Assembly (NCBI GenBank): GCA_024704765.1
Contig: JAKMXF010000309.1
Location: forward strand, 1-64,000
DNA length: 64,000 nt
Direction of reading: 5' to 3'
Source of the DNA: Oopsacas minuta
Lineage: Eukaryota; Porifera; Hexactinellida; Lyssacinosida; Leucopsacidae
Shown here: positions 56,199-64,000 of the stretch, one piece after another
Position numbering within the stretch: position 1 is the first letter of the stretch
Layout of the letters: each line of letters opens with the position of its first letter
The notes under the pieces: model-generated
Seen by the model: only the letters and a program-made list of their open reading frames with translations
Told to the model about the DNA's origin: nothing
The model's database searches: none
Made by a program: the position numbers and the translations under genes

Positions 56199-57293
56199 AT
56201 GAAATACATTACATTTTGCCTCATAATTTATGTAAATATATATGTTTCCCTTGCATCATCTAATCCGTTGATTGGGCTATCTCAATTCAACACCCCAGAC
56301 ATAGCGCAAGTACAAGAAGACAGCTTAGAAACTAGTGTGACAACAGAAGTAGCAAATTTTGGTGTTCTACCCAAACCTGATCATTCATTACATTTCTATG
56401 GACTGCCACTTGGTAGCGGAGATGGCTCTATTGTACAATGTCCCGGCGGAGACTTGATTATAATTAACCTTGGATTCATGACAGAAAACGCATGGACACC
56501 TAGTATGGTAAAAACATATTTACAATACCAATTGTTTCAAGTGACAACCATAATCGTTACTCGAGGCATGGAAAGTCATTACAACCTATTGCCATACGTA
56601 TTTGATCGCAAAGCCTACTTCCCTAATCTGAAACGTATTATTCTTGGTGGTCGACAACAAGATTATTCACAGACAAACTTCACCCACTGGATAAACCAAC
56701 ATAGACAGATTGTTGAATTTGTCAACAACCAAGAACCATGCATATCCGATTGTGTATTCGACCCACCTGTCTGTATGAACACGAATAAAATCAAGTTTAA
56801 TCTTCTTGGCGCAAATTTAGGTTCTAATGCTGCTGGACGTAGTTTGATATTGTCAATCCAAACATCTGTACCAAATTTCCGTTTAGTTTTGCCTGGCGAT
56901 TTCGAAGGTACTGATATTGAAAGATTAGTTGTACAAGAATGGCAACAAACTCAAACACCAGTAAACTGCACACATTATAAGATATCTGCCAACGGATTCT
57001 CTCCTAATTCGAATAGTATTGCATTTCTGAGTGCTTTAAAACCCAAATATGCCTTTTCAACTAACAATTATCCATCAAATGAAGGAGGCTATTTGACATG
57101 CTCAACAACACAGAATATTTTACTAATTGGATCAATCAAAAAACGCAAATATGGTGGAAATTTCGCGTGTGGCTTTAGCGAGACTGGAGAAGCCTCACAA
57201 TATCTTAACTGGGTCTATGAGATTTACACAACAGCTCCATATCCTGAGAACTACGAGATAATTCATTTGAAAGTTTCTCTGACTACAAATTGA
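56199..57293 (+). CDS. Secreted metallo-beta-lactamase-fold protein (ComEC C-domain-like), metal ligands lost
   Basis: An intact single-exon gene of 364 codons. A signal peptide (MKYITFCLIIYVNIYVSLAS) suggests secretion. The rest follows the layout of the ComEC/Rec2-type metallo-beta-lactamase domain: GSGDGSIVQCPGGDLIIINL at the start, a TRGMESHYNLLPYVF segment where the family has a THxHxDHxGG motif, FRLVLPGDFEGTDIERL (the family's LTGD segment), and later ISANGFSPNSNSIAFLSALK where the family has HHGS. Most metal-binding residues are replaced while the fold-defining glycines and the GD pair remain. It is therefore probably not a hydrolase. Several Cys and N-x-S/T sites agree with an extracellular location. 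Function unknown. Confidence 0.6.
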   Translation: MKYITFCLIIYVNIYVSLASSNPLIGLSQFNTPDIAQVQEDSLETSVTTEVANFGVLPKPDHSLHFYGLPLGSGDGSIVQCPGGDLIIINLGFMTENAWTPSMVKTYLQYQLFQVTTIIVTRGMESHYNLLPYVFDRKAYFPNLKRIILGGRQQDYSQTNFTHWINQHRQIVEFVNNQEPCISDCVFDPPVCMNTNKIKFNLLGANLGSNAAGRSLILSIQTSVPNFRLVLPGDFEGTDIERLVVQEWQQTQTPVNCTHYKISANGFSPNSNSIAFLSALKPKYAFSTNNYPSNEGGYLTCSTTQNILLIGSIKKRKYGGNFACGFSETGEASQYLNWVYEIYTTAPYPENYEIIHLKVSLTTN

Positions 57294-57726
57294 CCATTTT
57301 GATTATCGCATACAAAACCTATCACCTTAATTAGTGATGAATTTGTATATATGTCTTACATCATTTAAGATTATTCTGTACAGTGTAAAGTTGTAAAATA
57401 CAAATGATTATAAACTAGATGTAATAGTATTATCATGAATTAATTCGGGATTCTTACGAATTAGCAATTAACGTGGTTTGGCTCTGTAAACAAATAAATA
57501 TGCTGAATCTGAGTAAATAGAGATAGTCGGCACAGTAATAAACTATTTTGGCGAAATAAGCCCTTGGGACAAACTAACAGAGAGATTTTCCTTGTAGTTA
57601 ACATTGTACTGTATTACAGTAGCGGCAGAAGCTTACGAAGCAGGTGTGTGAGCACTTCTCATCTAAGCCCAAATATACATTTCAATACTTTGCAATTTAC
57701 ATAAATTTCTTGGGCTTCCCTAATTC
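57294..57726. other. 3' flank of the secreted protein gene
   Basis: Contains caaataaatatg near 57490, a possible polyadenylation signal on the plus strand. Nothing else recognised. Confidence 0.35.
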
Positions 57727-57981
57727 ATGGAACGAAAGGATTTTTTTGAAGAAATTACAAATTTTTTGTTTGTTGCAAATGAGACCTTGAAAATGATAGA
57801 ATATTGTTTCATAACGGTTGTCAAGCATTTGTTTTTGACTTTTCACGATGGTCATAATCAATTTTCTCAATTTTGTAGAGATATATATAAATATCTAGTA
57901 ATCCCTCCCGAACAACTCTTCATCATTTTATTTGTGACAATAATATGGTCCACCTCCGGCTTAATAACTACCTCCTTCTAG
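57727..57981 (+). CDS. Hypothetical small membrane ORF
   Basis: 84 codons from ATG 57727 (MERKDFFEEITNFLFVANET) with a C-terminal hydrophobic segment LFIILFVTIIWSTSGLI. An overlapping frame continues to 58184. No family recognised and the base composition is that of the surrounding DNA; it may be chance. Confidence 0.25.
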   Translation: MERKDFFEEITNFLFVANETLKMIEYCFITVVKHLFLTFHDGHNQFSQFCRDIYKYLVIPPEQLFIILFVTIIWSTSGLITTSF

Positions 57982-58539
57982 TTAAGAGAAGGAGATCGAA
58001 AATTAGAAAGGGATTGTTTCTAGGCGGAATTGTTTTAACTTGTATAAATGGATACAAATACCAAAATATGAGTACTCGCAGTGCTCCCACCGCATATGGT
58101 GTATTACAATACAGTGCAACCTCGATAATCCCCTGGTTGCGGATATTTTTAATTGTCAATAGCAGCCAGGCACATATTGTATAAACTCCATAAGTAACAT
58201 AACTCTCGTATCCATGAACTGTCTCGAATTGAATAAATTGAATTATATACTTGCATTTCATAAATAATTAGATGTTGTAGTAACAGTAAATACAGTTATA
58301 TGATATCGATATAGCCATCACAATTGCATTATAATTATCATTCACATGCTATCTAATTATTATGACGCTAGACACTGATTTCGAGAATTTCTTATCTATA
58401 ATCGTGTTATATGATGATTAGCTTGTCATGTGATTAAATCAAATTACCACTGCTCAAGTATACATACTTGATTATTACTACTCAAGTATATATTACTTTA
58501 CTTTCTGATATATTATTATAATTCGTAAATCACATTGAA

Positions 58540-59592
58540 ATGGCACAGTCGAAACAAGAAGTTCTGATCTTATCTGGCCTCAAATGCCATCATGAAAATG
58601 AAATTCTCAATGCTGAAGGATTATTCAATATCAAACATATTTCAGATCCTGCAACGCTGGAGAAAATGCAAGATGAAGAATACAACCAGGCGGTAGCAAT
58701 TTTGTCAGATCATTTGTTTAAATTAGATAAGAAGTTCCTTGATCGAATGCCGAGGTTAAAAGTAGTTATTCGTATGGGTGTTGGGTTTGATAACGTGGAT
58801 ATAAAGTGTGCTGGATCTATGGGGATAGCAGTACTGAATGTCCCCGATTACGGTACTGAAGAGGTAGCAGATTCTGGTGTCTGTCTAATTCTAAACCTCT
58901 ACAGGCAAACTTTTAATTTAGCCTGTCGTATGCGTGACGGACAGGTAATGGGGCAACAACAAATTTTCGAATTCGCTCCCTCTGCAAGACGCATTCGAGA
59001 TAAGAAACTGGGATTGATCGGTTTAGGTAAAATTGGCCTGTCTTTGGCTAACAAGTGCAGAGCTTTGGGATTTATCGTTCAATACTTTGATCCATATATT
59101 GACGCAAAAAGAGCTTCGGAATACAAAACGCAATTCGATCTCACACAGAGCACAAAATTACCTGAATTGTTAGGAGAAAGTGACTGTATTGTAACACTAT
59201 GTCCTCTGACAGAAGAAACAAAACATATGATAAACACAGAAAGAATCAAATTAATGAAGGACAGAGCATTCATTGTGAATGTGTCAAGAGGTGGATTGGT
59301 TGATGAGAATGCATTAGCGGTAGCATTGAAGTCAGGAAAGATAGCTGGAGCTGCGTTAGACGTGCACGAGTGTGAACCTTTTGTATTCGCAAACAGTCCA
59401 TTGAAAGAGTGCGATAATATTATATGTACGCCGCACAGTGCTTTCTATAGCCAAGAGAGTGTATACGAATTGGCAACGAAAGGTTGTATTCAAATTTCAC
59501 TTGGGTTGAAAGGAAATACAATTGATAAACTGCAGAATTGTGTTAACTCCAAATACCTTTGTTCAGAAGAAGTCAACAAGAGATGGAAATGA
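58540..59592 (+). CDS. CtBP: C-terminal-binding protein (NAD-dependent corepressor), short form
   Basis: An intact single-exon gene of 350 codons; ATG 58540 has A at -3 and G at +4. It is similar to animal CtBP throughout the D-isomer 2-hydroxyacid dehydrogenase core: RMGVGFDNVDIKCAG, NVPDYGTEEVADSGVCLILN, the NAD-binding GLIGLGKIG, and NVSRGGLVDENALA. The catalytic Arg250, Glu279 (in DVHECEPF) and His299 (in CTPHSAFYS) have the same spacing (29 and 20) as in vertebrate CtBP1. CtBP dimerises on NAD(H) and recruits chromatin modifiers to PxDLS-bearing repressors in the nucleus. The long unstructured C-terminal tail of vertebrate CtBP1 is absent; the protein ends soon after LQNCVNSKYL. A divergent cousin such as a glyoxylate reductase is less likely. 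Confidence 0.85.
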   Translation: MAQSKQEVLILSGLKCHHENEILNAEGLFNIKHISDPATLEKMQDEEYNQAVAILSDHLFKLDKKFLDRMPRLKVVIRMGVGFDNVDIKCAGSMGIAVLNVPDYGTEEVADSGVCLILNLYRQTFNLACRMRDGQVMGQQQIFEFAPSARRIRDKKLGLIGLGKIGLSLANKCRALGFIVQYFDPYIDAKRASEYKTQFDLTQSTKLPELLGESDCIVTLCPLTEETKHMINTERIKLMKDRAFIVNVSRGGLVDENALAVALKSGKIAGAALDVHECEPFVFANSPLKECDNIICTPHSAFYSQESVYELATKGCIQISLGLKGNTIDKLQNCVNSKYLCSEEVNKRWK

Positions 59593-59837
59593 TTTATTTA
59601 CACATAATTGTCATTGTGCTAGATTGTGACCTTAGTTTGTAGTATCTTCGTATTCTGGTTTACTAGTAGAAACTATAGCTATACATTTCTAGAATATTCG
59701 AGCTAGAACTTATTAAGCCATGATAAGTTGCGTCATCTAGTATTGCTTTGAAATCTTGAGAGGGGCGCACAGTTCTATCCTATATTGTGCCTTTTTAATG
59801 AATTCATAGCAGAATGTTGGTCACCGGCCATTAGTAT

Positions 59838-59843
59838 AATAAA
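59838..59843 (+). terminator. Possible polyadenylation signal of CtBP
   Basis: AATAAA about 245 bases after the CtBP stop codon, followed by a T-rich stretch (gtaatattgtttatttcc). Confidence 0.4.
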
Positions 59844-60738
59844 CTATTGTAATATTGTTTATTTCCATTGATTTATTGAAGAAACAAATATTTTATGCTA
59901 AAAATCCCTGGAAGGTAAAATTATATGTTATTCCCTAAAGTATACGATATCCCGATTTCCGAGCTAGTAAAAATGTCAACAGGGGTGTGGAATCAAGGAA
60001 ATATTAAATAGGTGTATACACATCCCGAGCTAGTGCAAATATAACCTTCCCAAACATCAAGAATTTGTAAAATGACCCAATGGCTGATCCTATCCTAATG
60101 CAATCGTCTTGAACTAGTAAAGATAAAACATTCCCAAACATCGAAATTTGTAAAATAATACCCTCATCCTCTCCCATTAGAATTGTCTTTAATATATTAG
60201 TACAAATCAAACCGCACCCAAGACCAAAAGTTTGTAAAAATAGACAAGGATCCCTGCCCAAAGGAATTGTCTTTCAAATAAATAAGTTTATACATAATCA
60301 AATTACAGGCGACGAAAACTCCGGCAACGCGTATTTATAGCTAGGGTTGAAGTGGCACTGTCACATACCACCATTAGGTTCCAAGAGTGAGACATCAGGA
60401 ACATAGTTAATTGATCTGAAATTAGCAGGGGCGTACCTTGCATGGGGGGGGGGGTGAGGGATGAGACTCCCCACTTTTCGCTAAACTGGTTGGTAAATTA
60501 GAATCTGAAGGAGTGGTCTTTCCTGACAGCCACAACTTAACAGAAAATTTATAGTTTTGCTATGTGCTGCTGGCAGTAGCGTCGGGAGGGGGCAAAATCC
60601 CTAGTGCCGTGGTCACTAAATTATGACTCTCTTTACCAAATCCTTGTCAGAAATTCAGAACACTTTCAAAAGTGTTTCTATAATCAATACTAACCTTAAT
60701 GCATATTTTCAATATTTTTTAGTGATATGCATACCTGC

Positions 60739-60868
60739 CAAGTGCAAACCTATTTGTGTCACAGCTCTTATTTCTCCTTCGCATTCGCTAGAACCCTGTA
60801 CACCCACAATGTCTTTTCTCGCGCGCCATGCGCTCGCGTTCAGAGAATCAATAACCGCGTGAATATAT
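60739..60868 (-). other. Possible isolated exon, minus strand
   Basis: Between an acceptor-like acaacttag and a donor-like GGCAG|GTATGC, the minus-strand frame reads VYIHAVIDSLNASAWRARKD then IVGVQGSSECEGEIRAVTQI and GLHLAG. It is clearly more GC-rich than its surroundings and looks protein-like. I do not recognise it and found no partner exons; it could be a transposon fragment. Confidence 0.25.
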
Positions 60869-62049
60869 ACACTACTAAGTTGTGCGTCAACTACTAGGTC
60901 ATGCAGAACACATGTATGGCATTGCTAATACTTAAATAGTATATAGTAAATACTATCATTTTTATCAATACTCAAATAAGGTTGACGTATATCAAAATAA
61001 TAATTCAGAGAAAACCTAAAAGTATAAATAAACTGTACTGGAAATCCAAGACAGATATAGTTTCATGAAATATAGTGTTGTAATTACATTATACATATCT
61101 TGAATTCCCCAAATTATGATAATTCACTCAGTAAACCTCCGAAATGACTAACTCCTGGATCCCCCACTTGAATGTATTTGTGTAGAATATAAGTTGTGAT
61201 AGTAATATCGCAGAGATTTGGAATCGGTTGAATAGCGATCTCCGGTTAGACAATTGCATTTTTGTTTTAGTATATGTATAGTAAGATGCATCAGTTGCCC
61301 ATTTTGTCTAAAGGCACACGTCGCTTACTACTTTTTACCTTATCTATACGCAGGAACTGATTGGGAACTTAAAACGGCCCTGGCAAATAGTCCTAAACCA
61401 ATTATACTCGTCAACAATCCGCCCTTATCTATACCTTGTAGTTCGATCATAACTAGAGATCTGAAAACTTGGATTTGAGTGATTTGGGAGTGGCTTCATG
61501 TCGGTGAATAATACTATTCGTTAACCAATCTTTTACAGTTTAGGAGAATTATCGAAAATATTAGTGATCGGCGGTGGTATGACACGTATCATTGATTGAA
61601 GCAATTTTCACTCATATTTTCTAAACTTTACATGGTTGGTTATCAGAATGTATTTTGACCGACATAAAACCACCTCCAAGCTACACAATTTCAAGTTTTA
61701 GATCTCTAGCCGCCAAGATCAAAGTTGATTTTCAGCTCCAAAATCTCCCAATTTGGTGAACATGAAAAAGCACTAATATCCAGTACCATACAATCAAATC
61801 ATTTGGATTCTATTCAAATTTGATATGGTGATGCAATGCATACTGTATAGGACACGTAAAAGTAGCGAGCGAAGTATGTTTTAAACAATATATGGAGTAT
61901 ATTACATTATGGATATAGTGATATTTTTGTTCGTTGAATCTTATCCCTGTCTTCAGTATACCCCATACAAAATTTATTGGATATAGTGATATATTAGTTA
62001 AAGTGATATTTCAGCCTAAACATCTATGCCTCCAGCTTTTTCACTTATC

Positions 62050-62165
62050 TTTAGTATTCTAAGACTCTAACTTGTCTGAGCCAGGCACAAAGAAATATCC
62101 CTGTATACCGTAAATGAGCCCTGGGGTCTTCCAGTTTCTTCAATCAATTCTAGGCATGCCCTTGG
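62050..62165. repeat. Interspersed repeat family B, partial copy 3
   Basis: Shares acttgtctgagccaggc and ggggtcttccagtttcttca with 44190-44270. Confidence 0.45.
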
Positions 62166-62537
62166 TGTATATTTCAAGAAATACGAGAGAATTCGTTCCA
62201 ACGGCTAGCTATGGAATAGTTATCGCGTATGTACGTAGACTAGATTCATATTATGATAGTTAAAGTTTATTTCTATCATTTTGTCATATAATTAATCATA
62301 ATAGGACATCTTTAGACTTATAATTCTAATTATATTATTCAAAAGGCCCCAATCAGTGTTTATGGGGATAGAAAATGACTCTGAGCATTCCCAGTTTGCG
62401 AACTACATATTCTTGACAACATTTTCATTAAAACAACAATAACAATTTATAGATAGAGGCAAAGTTATAAATGAGAATCCAGATAGAGCATGCGTTCTTT
62501 GCAATGAAGAACAAATAACAAGCAAATATACAGCATA

Positions 62538-63662
62538 TTAATTGTAGATACTTTTGTGGTATGTGTTAATAAGAGGTCTGATCATCTCATCATGGAAATT
62601 CTGATTTTTATTGAGTCCCTTAAGACAAACGCGAATTCCTACGCAAAATGAGTACACAAAACTTGGTACAAAATTAAGCAATCCTGCAATTGTTATGATT
62701 CCTTTAATGATATCATGGAGTTTTAAAAGCGAAGATGATTTAGTTGATGGTAGCTGTATACAGGCCTCCTCCGCACTGCTAAAAGGACATTCAGAACCAA
62801 TCATCATATCAACAATATTGTGGAAAATAACCGACACGATTAGTAAAAGTGTCCCAACTTTTAGTAGCAAGTAAAATACCCGAAAAGTTAGATAATTATT
62901 GTATTCAAATTTATACAGTATTCCATTTCCATGGCATTGTTGTATTTCTCTAACTCTTCCAATCAATACCAGTCCTAACTTTCTTCCATAACGAATAAGA
63001 ATGAACCAGTCAATTAGTATAATGAAATATGTAAATATTCTAAAACGATTAATGGGTTTATTGGCGAACAGCAAAATAATTAAGGAAGAAAATATCCCAT
63101 ATGTTAGCAAGGGTAGCTGTTTATTTGATTTCCGATTGAGATATCTGTTGGTTAGATAACGCATTAATGAAATAATTAGTAGTAGGGTTTTATGTACGAT
63201 TACCAGTGATACTAATTCTAGCCATAGTATTATTTGTTTAAGGTATACTATAATTTTGGTAACGTATGCTAATTCTGAGTTATTTTTCGTATTATTATAT
63301 CTTTTCAAGTCACTATCAAGTAAGCCAAATCCTAGTATGTAAGCCTGTAGTGTGATATAGGTGATCTCAGTAATACAAATCGCTAATAGAAATCTTTCCT
63401 TCACAAGAAATGTAATTTCATTATATATTTTCCATTTCTGTCTTTCTTCCTCTTCAAAACTCATTCGAATATCTCTTTTCAATTGTTTGAGTGTTCTCAA
63501 TCGATTCTTGATTTTCAAAGACAATGTAATTATCCAAAATGAATATAGGGCGATTATTGATATATAAACTATTATACCAATAGTGAATTCACAATACGAC
63601 TGGGTATCATGGAACACAAAATCCCAAAATGAAGTTCTGTTTGTTTCATGACTAGTATTCAT
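62538..63662 (-). CDS. Multi-pass membrane protein, about seven helices, unknown family
   Basis: An intact single-exon gene of 374 codons from ATG 63662-63660 (MNTSHETNRTSFWDF). The N terminus carries two N-x-S/T sites, consistent with an outside location. Hydrophobic segments fall near residues 27-50, 89-108, 135-162 (possibly two), 185-202, 208-227, 262-285 and 324-345. Between the first two lies a charged, probably cytoplasmic loop (LRTLKQLKRDIRMSFEEEER). Two Cys in the last outside loop (SECPFSSAEEACIQL) may pair. The plan is receptor-like, but none of the usual GPCR signatures (DRY, NPxxY) is visible, so I do not assign a class. Confidence 0.65.
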   Translation of the reverse strand: MNTSHETNRTSFWDFVFHDTQSYCEFTIGIIVYISIIALYSFWIITLSLKIKNRLRTLKQLKRDIRMSFEEEERQKWKIYNEITFLVKERFLLAICITEITYITLQAYILGFGLLDSDLKRYNNTKNNSELAYVTKIIVYLKQIILWLELVSLVIVHKTLLLIISLMRYLTNRYLNRKSNKQLPLLTYGIFSSLIILLFANKPINRFRIFTYFIILIDWFILIRYGRKLGLVLIGRVREIQQCHGNGILYKFEYNNYLTFRVFYLLLKVGTLLLIVSVIFHNIVDMMIGSECPFSSAEEACIQLPSTKSSSLLKLHDIIKGIITIAGLLNFVPSFVYSFCVGIRVCLKGLNKNQNFHDEMIRPLINTYHKSIYN

Positions 63663-64000
63663 TTCTAGATTGTATATTAATCGCACTTTTATATTGTTAC
63701 TGTGCTACATAACTAAATAATGTCGTATCATAAGAGAAAAGGGACTTTCTTTAACTCAGCATGTAAGTACAATTTACACCCATTTCTAAATATGCTGAAT
63801 AGGAGATTACATCACTCTAATATGTTACTTATCTTTTCCAAAACAGTTTAAATAGTGAGTAGAGGAGTTATCTTGTTATGCTAAGATCTCCACCAAATTG
63901 GATTACATGCTAGCTTTAATAGTAACTGTAGTTGGTCATATATTAGTCATGTATTAACTATATATGATTTTACAACAGAACTCATTGCTGTAATCCTATA
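63663..64000. other. 5' flank of the membrane protein gene
   Basis: No other feature recognised; should contain the promoter of the minus-strand gene at 63662. Confidence 0.35.

Larger units (their letters stand above)
59593..62537. other. Intergenic, largely unannotated
   Basis: Holds the CtBP polyadenylation signal (59838), a possible minus-strand exon (60739-60868), a G-run at 60446 and a repeat B fragment at 62050-62165. No other gene is supported. Confidence 0.4.

Noticed and set aside
60004-60261. 85-codon minus-strand frame
   Set aside because: Composed of internal near-repeats (cccaaacatc, attgtctt) of non-coding DNA; no domain or splice support.
60446-60456. Run of G in AT-rich DNA
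   Set aside because: Simple homopolymer, too short for a structured G-quadruplex array and may be sequencing-sensitive.
1-64000. tRNA, rRNA or CRISPR loci
   Set aside because: I looked for T-arm GTTCRANNC contexts and regular repeat-spacer patterns by eye and found none that held up; a covariance search would be decisive.

Overview
This is a 64 kb piece of an AT-rich, intron-bearing, repeat-laden animal genome. The clear single-copy genes are metazoan housekeeping or regulatory genes: a sterol C4-methyl oxidase (MSMO1), a seven-exon carnitine palmitoyltransferase 1 (CPT1), a C-terminal-binding protein (CtBP) and a P-loop sulfotransferase. Many genes lack introns and the CPT1 introns are short to moderate. 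I suspect an early-branching animal such as a sponge, possibly a glass sponge, but that is inference from gene content and texture, not from a search.

Layout. 0-3 kb: remains of two hAT transposons on the minus strand, one of them (a BED-finger gene) running off the left edge. 3-41 kb: a cluster of eight NHL beta-propeller loci, of a long type (coiled coil plus propeller: 3.5, 10.1 and 27.1 kb) and a short type (17.6, 23.3, 23.9 and 40.0 kb), plus one short/long hybrid (30.3 kb). They are intronless and carry shared 5' and 3' flanks. Between them lie LINE, Tc1/mariner, pogo-like, TTAA-type and hAT-like elements. A block carrying the 3' half of MSMO1, about 2.8 kb of downstream DNA and a minus-strand NHL gene occurs twice (18.9-23.9 kb and 36.9-41 kb). 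The left copy is a pseudogene broken by a mariner element. A sulfotransferase gene lies on the minus strand at 33.8-35.6 kb and intact MSMO1 on the plus strand at 36.6 kb. 43.5-50.7 kb: CPT1, minus strand. 53-64 kb: a bZIP-like gene, a LINE fragment, a secreted metallo-beta-lactamase-fold protein with lost metal ligands, CtBP, and a multi-pass membrane protein.

The most unusual signal is in the NHL cluster. The paralogues have near-identical frameworks, but amino-acid changes fall repeatedly at the same two places in each of the six propeller blades: the residues around the proline that opens the blade, and the residues after the Asp/Ser of the following loop. In known NHL propellers these loops lie on the ligand-binding face. 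Together with clear recombination between the two types, this looks like a diversifying set of intracellular recognition proteins, though no ligand or role is shown by the sequence.

MSMO1 (sterol synthesis), CPT1 (fatty-acid import into mitochondria) and CtBP (NAD-linked corepressor) are unrelated neighbours. A single undetermined base at 23910 sits exactly where two truncated NHL genes meet head to head, so that junction should be treated as a possible assembly artefact.
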